64,000 nucleotides of DNA, from positions 23,413,493-23,477,492 of the forward strand of contig OX419759.1 in NCBI GenBank assembly GCA_948567375.1, given 5' to 3'. Position 1 is the stretch's first letter, and the number at the start of each line of letters is the position of its first letter. Positions 35,851-45,734 of this stretch are shown piece after piece. The DNA is from Lunularia cruciata (Eukaryota > Streptophyta > Marchantiopsida > Lunulariales > Lunulariaceae). The notes under the pieces are model-generated. The model did not search any database. It was given only the letters and a program-made list of their open reading frames with translations, and was not told the origin of the DNA. Both the position numbers and the translations under genes were made by a program.

Positions 35851-37080
35851 TAATAGATTGCACTGGCAGTTCCGTAGCATGATGCACATCCTATTACCCG
35901 TAATACAGCAACACAGAAAATATATCTTGTACATGATGTATGGGATTCGATCTGCATCCACTTCCTCCGAGGCAGGATAAGGAAGACAAAGTCCGTTGAG
36001 TTGACATTAGCGAACACAATGCAGACATAAAAATGTTGGTTTAAAAGGTAAAATTGGATTCGACACTACTAAATTATACATCGACTGGACGACGGGCAAT
36101 GGCATTGGAATTTGTTTCACGTGACTGATTGGTAATTAGATCTTTGATTACATCATTTATTCTAAACTTGATTTGATATTGGCCCGGAGACTCAAACTTT
36201 AGACAAGCTACCGCCACTAGCTCCATGTGACTGCCTCTTCTTGAGTACTGATTTTCAGGAGATGAGGAGGACCGATATAGAAAAGTGTCTATTTGCTGAT
36301 AAACAAATTAGCAAGCTATATGTGCAAAAGTTCTACGGAATGATGAGAGCTCAAAACCGTACTGATTAAAGGCCGACGCAGTTGTCACCTGGTCTTGTTA
36401 CTTGGTCATGGGGGACTAGCCAAGTGTATAGCAAGATGTCTACACATCGTTCTATATTGCTAAGCAGCTACTATAGGTCAGCTGTTCATCTGGATCAATC
36501 TAACCTACACGTTCGACAGTGAGGAGACTAAATCGCGCAAATATGAAGAGGAAACCAACAGTTTGGTGATAAATCTAGACCTCTTGTTTTGCTCGTCGTA
36601 ATGAGTGTCAGGGTCGAGAGAAGGCTCAGACAGGAGTGTGAGCTACATCGGGAGAAGTAGATCAATTATAATCTTGTAAGGGGAATATTTGAACATATAT
36701 AATTTCTCAAACATGGTGCTAAAATTCAACCATGATTATGTTGGCTAAGATTCCATTCGTCGTCTGCCGTGATGTTCCTCGAATAAGGAAGATTTTTCTA
36801 CCATCAATTGTTTTCTTTCTGTCTCTATTCTAGTCCCAAGAGCAATGGTTTCTCTATCTGAAGACATGGAAGGACATCTGCCCATGGTAGTGCAATTCAT
36901 CATGGACCTACTCGTTAATGCGCAAAATGTAAGTTCATCTTCAATTTGTACTGAACATGTTACATCCTTTACAACAATAACCACCTCCTTGAGAGCATGA
37001 TTGGCCGGTGTTCCCATGCGAAATGAAGCACTAAAATCTATGTCTATGGACCCCTGGAGTGCTAATACCATCCACTTTCG
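35851..37080. other. island DNA, no confident gene
   Basis: Minus-strand frames such as 36745-37071 (108 codons) have no recognised domain. They may be remote 3' parts of the module gene copy C to the right, because orientation agrees, but the modules are not clearly visible here. Confidence 0.35.
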
Positions 37081-37198
37081 GTCTCAGCCCACCGACAGTC
37101 TTATCGACCCTGTTGTTGATCTTACCAAGTCTATCATAGCACTATTGAAGGCATCATATTTTTCACCGAACTGACAGCTGAGTCAATTTCATCTCTTA

Positions 37199-37240
37199 TT
37201 GACGTTACTAAGGTGTTTATTGACGTTACTAAGGTGTTTA
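37199..37240. repeat. 21-base perfect tandem duplication
   Basis: TTGACGTTACTAAGGTGTTTA (21 bases) stands twice without a gap; the key part is GACGTTACTAAGG. It lies inside the decayed module gene copy C. Confidence 0.9.
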
Positions 37241-37721
37241 CGAGTCTGCAACTGCGTTATGGGCATCCTTAAGTCCTCCGAAGACATCAATATCTGCACC
37301 CTTTAATCCGTCCATTAGTACTGATCTGTTGCTGCATTCTGAAGGTCCTTAAGCCCACCTATAGCACTGGTATCCGCGCCTTCAGTCTTTGGCTGCTCCA
37401 CTCCACCTCAAAATGATCTAAGGAATCGCTCTTTGGCACACAAAATAGCATATTTACAGTTGATTCATTTTCTGTCGCAGATTTGACTACACCCGAGCTG
37501 CCAGCTGAATCACCTGTACTTGTGAAGAACCCCTTAAATCTGTAGCTCCATCTTGTGCATTCTTCAAACCACCAAAAAGATCTACGTCGTCACTTTTTGG
37601 GCAGGTCCGATCCACCACCTCCCATGGATCTAAAGTTCTTCTCCTTAGGACTCAGGATCCCAGGTGATCCAGTCGCAGCAGCCTGCATGTATCCAGAACC
37701 TGCCCAGCTGACCCATCCTCT

Positions 37722-38125
37722 GCGTTGTAAGCTCCCAGATTTTCGACTCTTTACTGGTTGAGGTCTTTTGCTTGCCTCCTTCAGCTCTCCTTTCTTGGGA
37801 TATATAGGTGCAATATGAACTTTCTCATGACAGAAATAACAGGTCCTATCATCAACACTATTAATTCCTTTCCCAGATTTACTCATTCTTCTATCTTACA
37901 CTTATCTTGACCGAGAAGAAGCACTGAACAGAGCAGCGTTTAACTGAACCAACTCATTTAACTTCATCTCTCTGCCTCTGCTAAACACCAGCAATTTATG
38001 TATTACATAATCCCATGTGACAACTTCAACAAGTAAAACTTTCAAAACTACTAAGACAGAGTGATAGCTTGAAAGGAGAGTCCTTAAAAAATGGTTGATC
38101 TCATATTTCTCTATAAAGACATGAC
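37722..38125 (-). mobile_element. copia gag fragment without LTRs
   Basis: Minus-strand sequence matches the gag of the copia element at 34500-34960. It includes EKYEINHFLRTL, LLVEVVTWDYVI, LLVFSRG and then the zinc knuckle CYFCHEKVHIAPIY, in which the Gly-His and final Cys are altered. No LTR, primer site or target duplication was seen at the edges. On both sides the sequence passes directly into module-gene blocks, and frames cross both junctions. It is either a partial retro-insertion or the relic of an element whose ends were lost. Confidence 0.75.
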
Positions 38126-38132
38126 CCAGCAG

Positions 38133-38276
38133 ATATGACTGCATCCAGTGCCTGTCCTGCCGATCAATCCTCAGCAGCTGACTTGACTGCATTGAGAGTC
38201 TGTACATGTGATCCATCCTCAACAGCTGACTTGACTGCATGCAGAGCCTGTACTCTTGATCCCTCCTCAGCAATAG
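38133..38276 (-). repeat. three tandem 48-base (16-codon) repeats in module gene copy C
   Basis: Units 38133-38180, 38181-38228 and 38229-38276. Each encodes a version of VQALHAVKSAVEDGSH on the minus strand; unit 1 has a stop in the last third. Single degenerate units are seen near 44300 and 44450. Confidence 0.85.
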
Positions 38277-38454
38277 ACTCCCAAGCATCTACTCATGTTG
38301 GTTCAGCAGCAGCCTAAGGTCCATTCAAAATGTTCGGAGAGAGAATTCCAGCAGGTTCACCTACACTTGCTTCGAGTCAATAGAAACATTTATAATTCTA
38401 TTCACGCAATACTATTGGCAAAAAATAAATTCATAAATATCTTTATTGAAAAAT

Positions 38455-40752
38455 TTAAACCAGTTCATAGTCTGGGAATAGTCTCACGCTGCCGCTTTGG
38501 AACTCCAAAACTATTGCGGCTACCGAGCCTATGAGCGCCACCAAAGATACTAAAAATGTGATAAAACTCAAAGTATGTAAAAACATCCATTTTCTACTCC
38601 ATAAAAGAACGTTATGTCGTTTGATATACATTCTGACCGGAAAATAAACTATGAGGGGCCAAAAGGCCATGGCACCCACTATCCCCAAAACTGAATTGAT
38701 AAAAGGTATTATCATAGCTATCACTGTGGTGATCATTATGTAGGATGTCCTCCACACAAGTTGAAATGAGTTGAAATCCACTGTTCTCTTTATCCTTGGC
38801 AAGCGCAATATATACCTCTTTGTCAAAAATTGACTGTTTGGATACATTTGTTTCAGCTTACGTTCAACAAACTGAAAGAATGGCTGTGTATAAACCTGCA
38901 ATGGATGATAGAAAAGTAAGCAAAAGTTGGAACTCAAGTTTAAAGGTAAAAACATTAATATCATCAAAAAACTAAGATAAGTGCAAAATTAAAATTAAAG
39001 TTTAAAATCAAAAACTACAATATCACAAAGCGATTCGCACAAGTTTGAGACCAAAAAATCTACTTCATTACCTGATATGCTCCAACTAAATTAATAATGA
39101 TACATATATTTGCAAAAAGGACCAACCAATATGGATCATCCAAATTTGTCAATAAATTCGACCCAGTTTGGTCACCAAAAGCAAGATATCCAGCAATTGC
39201 AGAGGCCATGTAGACAATTGTAGTGATGAATATTCCACATGAAATAGCTCTTTTCATTTGTATATTCTCTTCCGCGTGTCCAGGGTATTGGAGTGTATCC
39301 TGTACGAAACGAAATTAAATTAAAATTTACAAAACATAAACGATCAAAAATAACATGTATAAAACACACAATATAAACCTTTGTAATCAAAATCAGATTA
39401 GAACACACCTCAATTTCAATTAGAATCACCGGAAAAGAATATGCAAAAGCTATATTCCCCAGAGCTTGAAAAATGTTCCAAAGTTTTTGAGCTTCAGTTA
39501 AATCCACGCCGATTTCGTTACCCGTCACACTTCCATGACTATATTCACCTTCTGAAATCATAATACAATCTATTTGTCAAACATAAAATTCACTTCTACA
39601 AATCTAATCAACCATAAAAGTATGATTCTATAATTTAAAATTGAATTGAAAACTCTTTCATAAAACTTACTTGCAAAGACCCATATGCTAAGACCAAGAC
39701 CGATTGAAGTATACACGAATGGCATACTCGCAGCCGAATATGATAGCCACCATAGAGCACGGAAATCCGAAATTTGAGACAAAACAATTTGAACTGCACC
39801 AAAACCTCCGATGTAAACATTTGTAGAGGCCAAACATGATGCATCATCTCCATATCGATGATAACAGTTCGAGGTTTGAGTTGCCACTGCAATATCTGCA
39901 ATGAAGATAGTAAAACCAACGGAAGCTCCGACAAGATTGCTGTATTGTATAAATCCACATATAATATAAGAGAAAGTCGATAGGTTCACCTTGACCGCAT
40001 CCGCATAGATATAATTCCTTGTGCCATTGACCTCACCCCTATAGTTATACTTCCTTGTGTCAGTGACAATATTACGATAACAATCAGCCAACAGTTTTGA
40101 TGTGTACCAAGTACACAAAGCAAAAGCGAAGAGAACGATGGGTCCAGCAACCCATCCCAACTGGGCAAAATTCCATGCCAACGACAGCATTCCAGACCCA
40201 ATAACTGCCGTGACAATATGTGCGGTTGCTGTCCATGTATTTCCTGGTGTGAAAGGCCATAAGATAAATTGTAAGATTGACAACAGTTGTTAAAAGAACT
40301 AACGACTGTAATGAACAAAAGCTCTGGACTACGAACGGCTCTTTTGAACAACTTAAGAGCTAGCGGTCAACTGTAAATCGTTCTCGATGGATAAAAACAC
40401 TTTGATCTGCTCTTTCTCGATAATCTAATTTGCTATCAACTGTGAACTCTATTGGACAGATAAAACCACTGACCCTCGAACTCCTTTCTCCGAACATCTC
40501 TACAACTGTGAACTGTAACTCATCTCAACTCTTCTCTTCTAAGGAGCAGTTCACAGTAAGACTTTCCATCACGACTACCTGATTTCACCACGAAGTTCAA
40601 AGTAAACAAAACGCACCTGTTCGTTTCGGTATCCCGTCGTCATCCTCCAGCATGCTACGATCAATTTCCATTCCATCAAACCCCGTAACCGCATCGTTAC
40701 TTTCTCCATTTTCTGGGTCCTGAAGGCCACTACTACTGACAGAGATCACCAT
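38455..40752 (-). CDS. amino acid permease (AAP type), five exons, intact
   Basis: Predicted proton-coupled amino acid importer of the plant AAP family (Aa_trans fold), most likely in the plasma membrane. Exons on the minus strand: 40617-40752, 39671-40243, 39409-39551, 39072-39299, 38455-38895. All introns are GT..AG and the joined frame is 506 codons plus TAA, close to the usual 480. Exon 1 encodes an acidic cytosolic N-terminus ending EDDDGIPKRTG. Exon 2 opens with the conserved first membrane segment (HIVTAVIGSGMLSLAW, LGWVAGP). Exon 4 ends with WLVLFANICIIINLVGAYQ and exon 5 opens VYTQPFFQFVE, both classic AAP sequence. Several hydrophobic segments follow to the C-terminus. The ATG at 40752 was chosen because the family N-terminus begins near there; a longer in-frame start at 40956 has no family support. 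Exon 1 and its flank are duplicated at 42750-42886. Confidence is high for family, low for the exact substrate. Confidence 0.93.
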
Positions 40753-40786
40753 GTCTCTCGATACACTTCTCTTCAACACTCTCAGG

Positions 40787-40795
40787 TATATATAT
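40787..40795 (-). promoter_or_regulatory. possible TATA box of the permease gene
   Basis: ATATATATA on the minus strand ends about 35 bases before the chosen ATG. The resulting 5' leader would be very short, so the true start site may lie further upstream. The duplicated copy has a shortened version at about 42921-42928. Confidence 0.3.
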
Positions 40796-41017
40796 TCTGG
40801 ACTCGCCACCGGAGGACTGTGTTTCGGAAAGAGAAGCCACTTAGCACCGTGAATCCATCCTGAACCCACGATGCTTCGTAAAGTATAGTAATATAGCTCG
40901 TTCTCTGTCTTGCTAAAACATCGCAGGGGAGACGACAAAAGCAAAAGCAGACCCAATACAGCGGTTAATCACGGGGTGGTTGTAGATTGAATATTCCAAG
41001 TAAGACATGTGTTTTCC

Positions 41018-41067
41018 AATCAAAGGGTGCGGACGTTGATGTGCATCAACGTCCCTACCCTTTGATT
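41018..41067. repeat. 50-base palindrome upstream of the permease gene (copy A)
   Basis: Two 24-base arms around a TG centre, with two mismatches; the arms begin AATCAAAGGGT and end ACCCTTTGATT. It is conserved in copy B at 43146-43195. It could be a cruciform, a paired binding site or the remnant of a small inverted-repeat transposon. Confidence 0.9.
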
Positions 41068-41079
41068 CGTCAAATGCAT

Positions 41080-42035
41080 CCTCACTTTGCTACAATCCAT
41101 CTCCAATCAACCAAAGGTAATGTTCTTTAGCACTCAGAATAGCTTCCCCACCGGATTGGTTCTCCGTCGCAGCCTTGACAATGTTATCTGCCACAGAATT
41201 TTTTATTGAATCTACAGTGTCTGTAAAGCCTTTCACATGTTTGTTTACTGATCTGTTATTTCACTCCGAGCGTCCTTAAGCCCACCTAAAGCATATGTAT
41301 CAGCGCCTTCAGTCTTTGGCTGGTCCACTTCACCTCCAAAGGATCTAAGGAATCGCTCTTTGGCACACAAAATAGCATCCCCAGTTGATTCATTTTCTGT
41401 CGCAGATTTGACTACATCCGAGCTGCCAGGTGAATCACCTGCACTTGTGAAGTCCATGAACAAGTTCTTTATTCAATCTGTAGCTCCATCTTGTGCATTC
41501 TTAAAACCAACAAAAAGATTTCCGTCGTCACATTTTGGCAGGTCTGACCACCACCACATCCCATGGCTCTAAGGTATTTCTCCTTAGCACTCAGGATCCC
41601 ATGCGATCCATTCGCAGCACCACCCTTCCCTGTAACCAAGACCTGCCCGGTTGTTCCATTCTCCAACATATTCCCCATGTTGTGTATGGGCCCTCCCTTG
41701 GGCTCGTGCTCCTCATATGCACCTCTTGGTGCTCTTGCATTCAATATTCCTTTCCTTCGGGGTTGACCTTTTGAACAAAAAATCCTCTGTAGTACACATG
41801 ACTGCATTCAATGCCTGTCCTGCATGCCTGTCCTTCCTCCGCCGCTGGTGCGTTCATCCTCGACGACTCTTCCTGTTGAAATCTGCTCATTTTGTAATTC
41901 ACCATTTCGCCAATTTGCAACGGAAGTCAACGAACCGACAAATCGTAGTCCTTTCTGCAGTCCACTACACAAGCGAAAGTGGAGAACAGAGAAAGCAGAG
42001 GAGTCAGAAGGAGCCAAAGAGTAAAAAATTCGCAT
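41080..42035 (-). pseudogene. module gene copy A, broken, upstream of the permease gene
   Basis: On the minus strand a frame opens at 42035 with MRIFYSLAPSDSS, an N-terminus without acidic residues for the first 30 positions, like an organelle presequence. After a TGA at 41810-41808 the same frame continues to 41469 and carries the module NGSHGILSAKEKYLRAMG. A one-base shift then leads to DDGNLFVGFKNAQDGATD and, after a stop, to the frame 41463-41245. That frame carries STGDAILCAKERFLRSFGGE and ALGGLKDARSE. A third module (QSGGEAILSAKEHYL) lies at 41160-41110. The family is unknown to me. It ends about 330 bases before the permease ATG. With a stop and shifts it is probably not functional, unless introns remove the breaks. 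Confidence 0.6.
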
Positions 42036-42588
42036 TTTGAAACGTGGCCGTACTGGATACTGGATGCCAAAGCGAAGCGGAGAAAGACTTAACAGTACAG
42101 TATCGGGTGACAGAGCAAAGCGTGGAGAGATTTAACAGGTACAGTTTGGCACTTCAACGTCAGCAATGCAAGTTGACAGAAAGGCTCGACAGAATCTCGA
42201 AAAGAACGCGGCAGTTTTCTGTTATAGTCGGACCGTGGGGTTGGTGTAGGGCAGTTGATGTTTTCCATTTCTTCCACGCAAATCATGAAATGTTCTCCAC
42301 ATAAAATAAAAACTGCAGAAGCTTATCGAGTCGTCCACAATTATCTAGAGGATACAACTCTTACCAAGTCAATTATTTCAACACAGAGATAATAGAGCAT
42401 TACCGGTATCAGTTATCTATATACATGAGTACTTAGAGGATATATGAATAACTAGATGTATGGCATCCTTACCGAATCGTAGTATACTATTCTATGAGGA
42501 CGCAAACAAAGTTTAAACTTTTCTTGCTGAACTTCCGGTTAGAATTTCAGAGCAAGCTTGCCATCCTGCCCAGAAGTCTAACTTAGTC
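41853..42588. other. spacer between the two duplication copies
   Basis: It holds the start of module gene copy A (to 42035) and then about 550 bases with no supported gene. It ends at the foldback that borders copy B. Confidence 0.4.
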
Positions 42589-42701
42589 ATGGAAAGTCTT
42601 ACTGTGAACTGCTCCTCAGAAGAGATGACTTGAGAAGGAACTGTGATTGAACTGTGAACTGCTTCTACAACTGTGAACTGTAATTCATGAAGACTTTCCA
42701 T
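42589..42701. repeat. foldback at the edge of duplication copy B
   Basis: ATGGAAAGTCTT at 42589-42600 is the reverse complement of AAGACTTTCCAT at 42690-42701. The left arm and the next about 25 bases are also an inverted copy of intron 1 sequence near 40535-40572 in copy A. Confidence 0.8.
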
Positions 42702-42749
42702 CACCACTACCTGATTTCACCACGAAGTTCAAATGTAAACAAAACGTAC

Positions 42750-42886
42750 CTGTTCGTTTCGGTATCCCCGTCGTCATCCTCCAGCATGCTACGATCAATT
42801 TCCATTCCATCAAACCCCGTAACCGCATCGTTACTTTCTCCATTTTCTGGGTCCTGATGGCCACTACTACTGACAGAGATCACCAT
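42750..42886 (-). pseudogene. orphan duplicate of permease exon 1
   Basis: Same coding sequence as exon 1 of the intact gene (ATG at 42886, MVISVSSSGHQDPENGE..), with a donor site after 42750 (GTACGT). A single inserted C in the run near 42766-42769 makes it 137 bases instead of 136 and shifts the frame just before the donor. No exon 2 follows; to the left lie the foldback and then unrelated spacer. Splicing over the intact exon 1 to exon 2 would give a shifted product. It may still act as an alternative promoter or first exon. Confidence 0.85.
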
Positions 42887-43145
42887 GTCTCTCGATACAC
42901 TTCTCTTCAACACTCTCAAGTATATATTCTGGACTCGCCACCGGAGGACTGTGTTTCGGAAAGAGAAGCCACGTAGCACCGTGAATCCATCCTGAACCCA
43001 CGATGCTAAAGTATAGTAATATAGCTCGTTTTCTATCTTTGTAAAACATCGCAGGGGAGACGACAAAAGCAAAAGCAGACCCAATACAGCGGTTAATCAC
43101 GGGGTGGTTGTAGGTTGAATATTCCAAGTAAGACATGTGTTTTCC

Positions 43146-43195
43146 AATCAAAGGGTGCGGACGTTGATGTGCATCAACGTCCACACCCTTTGATT
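43146..43195. repeat. 50-base palindrome (copy B)
   Basis: Same palindrome as 41018-41067, here with a single mismatch between the 24-base arms. Confidence 0.9.
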
Positions 43196-43218
43196 CGTCA
43201 AATGCAATCTCACTTTGC

Positions 43219-44229
43219 TACAATCCATCTCCAATCAACCAATGGTAACGTTCTTTAGCATCAGAACAGCTCCCCCACCGGATTGGTTCTCCGTCGCAGG
43301 CTTGACAACGTTATTTGTTATAGAACTAATTATTAATCTAAGTTTCTGGAGAGGCCTTCAAATGTTTGTTTACTGATCTGTTGCTGCATTCCGAGCGTCC
43401 TTAAGCCCGTTCTTCGTTGCAGACTTGACAATGTTATCTGTTAAGAATTATTTATTGAATCTACAGTGTCTGTAAAGCCTTTCAAATGTTTGTTTACTGA
43501 TCTGTTACTTCACTCCGAGCGTCCTTAAGCGCGTTCTTCGGTGGAGACTTGACAATGTTATCTGTTACAGAATTTTTTATTGAATCTACAGTGTCTGTAA
43601 AGCCTTTCACATGGTCGTTTACTGATCTGATATTTCACTCCGAGCGTCCTTAAGCCCACCTAAAGCATATGTATCAGCGCCTTCAGTCTTTGGCTGGTCC
43701 ACTTCACCTCCAAATGCTCTAAGGAATCGCTCTTTGGCACACAAAATAGCATCCCCAGTTGATTCATTTTCTATCGCAGATTTGACTACATCCGAGCTGC
43801 CAGGTGAATCACCTGCACTTGTGAAGTCCATGAACAAGTTCTTTATTCAATCTGTAGCTCCATCTTCTGCATTCTTCAAGCCAACAAAAAGATTTCCGTC
43901 GTCACATTTTGGCAGGTCTGACCACCACCACCTCCCATGGCTCTAAGGTATTTCTCCTTAGCACTCAGGATCCCATGTGATCCATTCGCAGCACCACCCT
44001 TCCCTGTAACCAAGAACTGCCCGGTTGTTCCATTCTCCAACTTATTCCCCATGTTGTGTATGGGCCCTCCCTTGGGCTCGTGCTCCTCATATGCACCTCT
44101 TGGTGCTCTTGCATTCAATATTCCTTTCCTTCGGGGTTGACCTTTTGAACAAAAAATCCTCTGTAGTACACATGACTGCATCCAATGCCTGCCCTTCCTC
44201 CGGCACTGGTGCGTGTGTAACAACGCCAA
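43219..44229 (-). pseudogene. module gene copy B, broken
   Basis: The minus-strand frame 44229-43876 carries GRHWMQSCVLQRIFCSKG (Trp where copy A has a stop), then HGILSAKEKYLRAMGGGGG. After a one-base shift and a stop, frame 43837-43619 carries STGDAILCAKERFLRAFGGE and ALGGLKDARSE. Three 123-base units follow, and a last QSGG/AKE-type block lies near 43290-43240. It agrees with copy A almost base for base, so the breaks shared by both predate the duplication, while the stop at 41810-41808 is specific to copy A. Function unknown. Confidence 0.6.
43287..43656 (-). repeat. three tandem 123-base units in module gene copy B
   Basis: Units start at 43287, 43410 and 43534. Each spans from TTCT(C/T)CG..GACTTGACAA through TTTACTGATCTG to GAGCGTCCTTAAGC. 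The corresponding place in copy A (41158-41283) holds a single unit. Confidence 0.9.
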
Positions 44230-44239
44230 AATTAATGTT

Positions 44240-44560
44240 AAGTTTTCGAACTCTCAGGATGTGCCAGAAGAATTACTGAGTCTCTGTCCTGCTGATCCAT
44301 TCTCAGCAGCTGACTTGTTCGTCACTTAATGACTGGTGTTTTGTATAACGACGTCAAAGTATCTTCAAAATGTTACCGAACTTTCCAGAAGACACCCAAC
44401 TCGGTCTCAGTCCCCACGAGAGTTCCGCCCGTCATTTACGCCACTGACTGCATGAAGAGCCTGTACTCGTGATCTATCCTCAGCAATAGACTTCCAAGCA
44501 TCACCTGTTGTTTCAGGAGCAGTCTGCATGAGACTCATCCAAAATGGTGGGAGAGACAAT
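44240..44560 (-). pseudogene. upstream remnants of module gene copy B
   Basis: Minus-strand phrases for the 16-residue repeat (near 44316-44282 and 44490-44446) and for the APETTGDAWKSIAEDRSRVQALHAV block survive, in the order seen beside the permease stop codon in copy C. Frames are broken. Confidence 0.5.
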
Positions 44561-45734
44561 TTAAAACATTACAATAAAATAAAGTAGGTTTTGTTTTCTC
44601 TACTTGTTAGATTGCATCTTGAGAATTCGGATTTATAAAAAGACCAAAATTTAATAAAGATGAGAGTGGTTCCAGGAAGGTTAATTAAGTTTCTGGTTAT
44701 GATTAGCAGTTTGTTTTAAGAAGAAGAAGAAAAATTTTAAGTTCATTATTATAGTCAGTTCTCGTCTACAAAAGTAAAATATGAATATTCTTAAGCGTAT
44801 TATAATGAGGGAATTCCAAAATTTCAGTAATAAAATTTTCTCATTCAATGTAGTAGTTTAGTAAATATTTTACGGGAAAGAATTTATTAATCAAAGAAAG
44901 GATTAACAATTTGATGAAAAAATATTTAAAAATCTTATATTTTGATTTTGTATCATATTTACATTTCCGATGATTTATGCACAATTGAGAACATACATGC
45001 TTTGGAGAATACAAATGTTTGAATCTTCTAAATGCCTTTTATCTTTAGCAAGCAAAGAAATTCTACATTTCATCAACTCTACAACATTTCCTTGATCAAT
45101 TTTTTGTTTCTTTAAGATGTTATTTAATGTAATTTGATTCTTCTCTTGGTATAAATAGATCCGCATTCTTAGCATAATTCAATGGAACGTTGTGACAGAA
45201 TTCTGTTTCAACTTTTGCACTCATAGTTATTTCAAATCTCTTCCGATCAATATTCAACACTATTTGAGGAAGCTCTTTGATCCAAAATTATCAATGCAAG
45301 TAAAATGAAAAATACCAAATTTACCATTGCAATCAAATTTGCACATTTACTTCATATGTTCACATTATTTGAAGAGAAAGAAAGAGTAAGAAGATAAGTA
45401 GGAGGGAACGATGAATGAAGTAACTAACAATGCTCACACGAACAAGGACCAAAATTAACATCAAGAAACCTTCTTAACTTTTGCATACTTGAATATAATT
45501 TTCATTACTTGAAATTCTCAAAATACTATATATCAAATTATATTATGAAGATAGTAATTAATAATATTATTTCCCATAATCATCACTATGGAAAATATTT
45601 CATGTAATGCTTTTTCAACATGAAGAATAGCATTTACTAATAAAGAACAATGAATTTGTTCTTGGTTATTATGAGTGGTTGTTAAAACTACAAGAAATTG
45701 ACAGTCCAATTTAATGATAAGCAAGAAATTCATG
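44561..45734. other. AT-rich stretch, no supported gene
   Basis: The boundary of the gene-like island is near 44.57 kb. Minus-strand frames of 66 codons (44975-45175, 45533-45733) have no recognised domain. A possible exon-like peptide (FEITMSAKVETEF) near 45240-45200 is not identified. Confidence 0.4.

Larger units (their letters stand above)
37081..38345 (-). pseudogene. module gene copy C, interrupted by a copia gag fragment
   Basis: Read right to left on the minus strand. It has a remnant of the GEPxxxLSPNIL block (about 38360-38300), three 48-base repeats (38276-38133), and then a foreign copia gag segment (about 38125-37722). After that come the AILSPKEKNFR module and GGGGSDLPK (37690-37610), the FGGLKNAQDGATD block (37580-37530), a second AKE-type module near 37430, and GGLKDA-type blocks to about 37250. 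One-base shifts and stops break the frame between blocks. The family is unrecognised. The same blocks occur upstream of the permease gene in copies A and B with fewer losses. It lies about 110 bases downstream of the permease stop codon, on the same strand. Confidence 0.6.
40559..41852 (-). repeat. tandem duplication copy A (permease exon 1, promoter and module gene end)
   Basis: Near-identical to 42692-44214, at an offset of about 2.13 kb. It spans the 5' end of intron 1, exon 1, the flank with the 50-base palindrome, and the module gene blocks. Copy A has one 123-base unit where copy B has three. Confidence 0.93.
42692..44214 (-). repeat. tandem duplication copy B
   Basis: Matches 40559-41852 closely over its length, with two extra 123-base units at 43287-43533 and scattered substitutions. 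It contains a second permease exon 1 and a second module gene end. Confidence 0.93.

Noticed and set aside
40753-40956. Longer permease start (68 extra residues, MGLLLLLSSP..)
   Set aside because: The AAP family begins with a short acidic N-terminus; the extra residues show no family similarity and include the TATA-like stretch.
41535-41774. Plus-strand frames over the module gene copies (also 43734-44279)
   Set aside because: Antisense to the repeated AKE/GLKDA modules; the minus-strand reading is repeated with conserved phase, the plus-strand is not.
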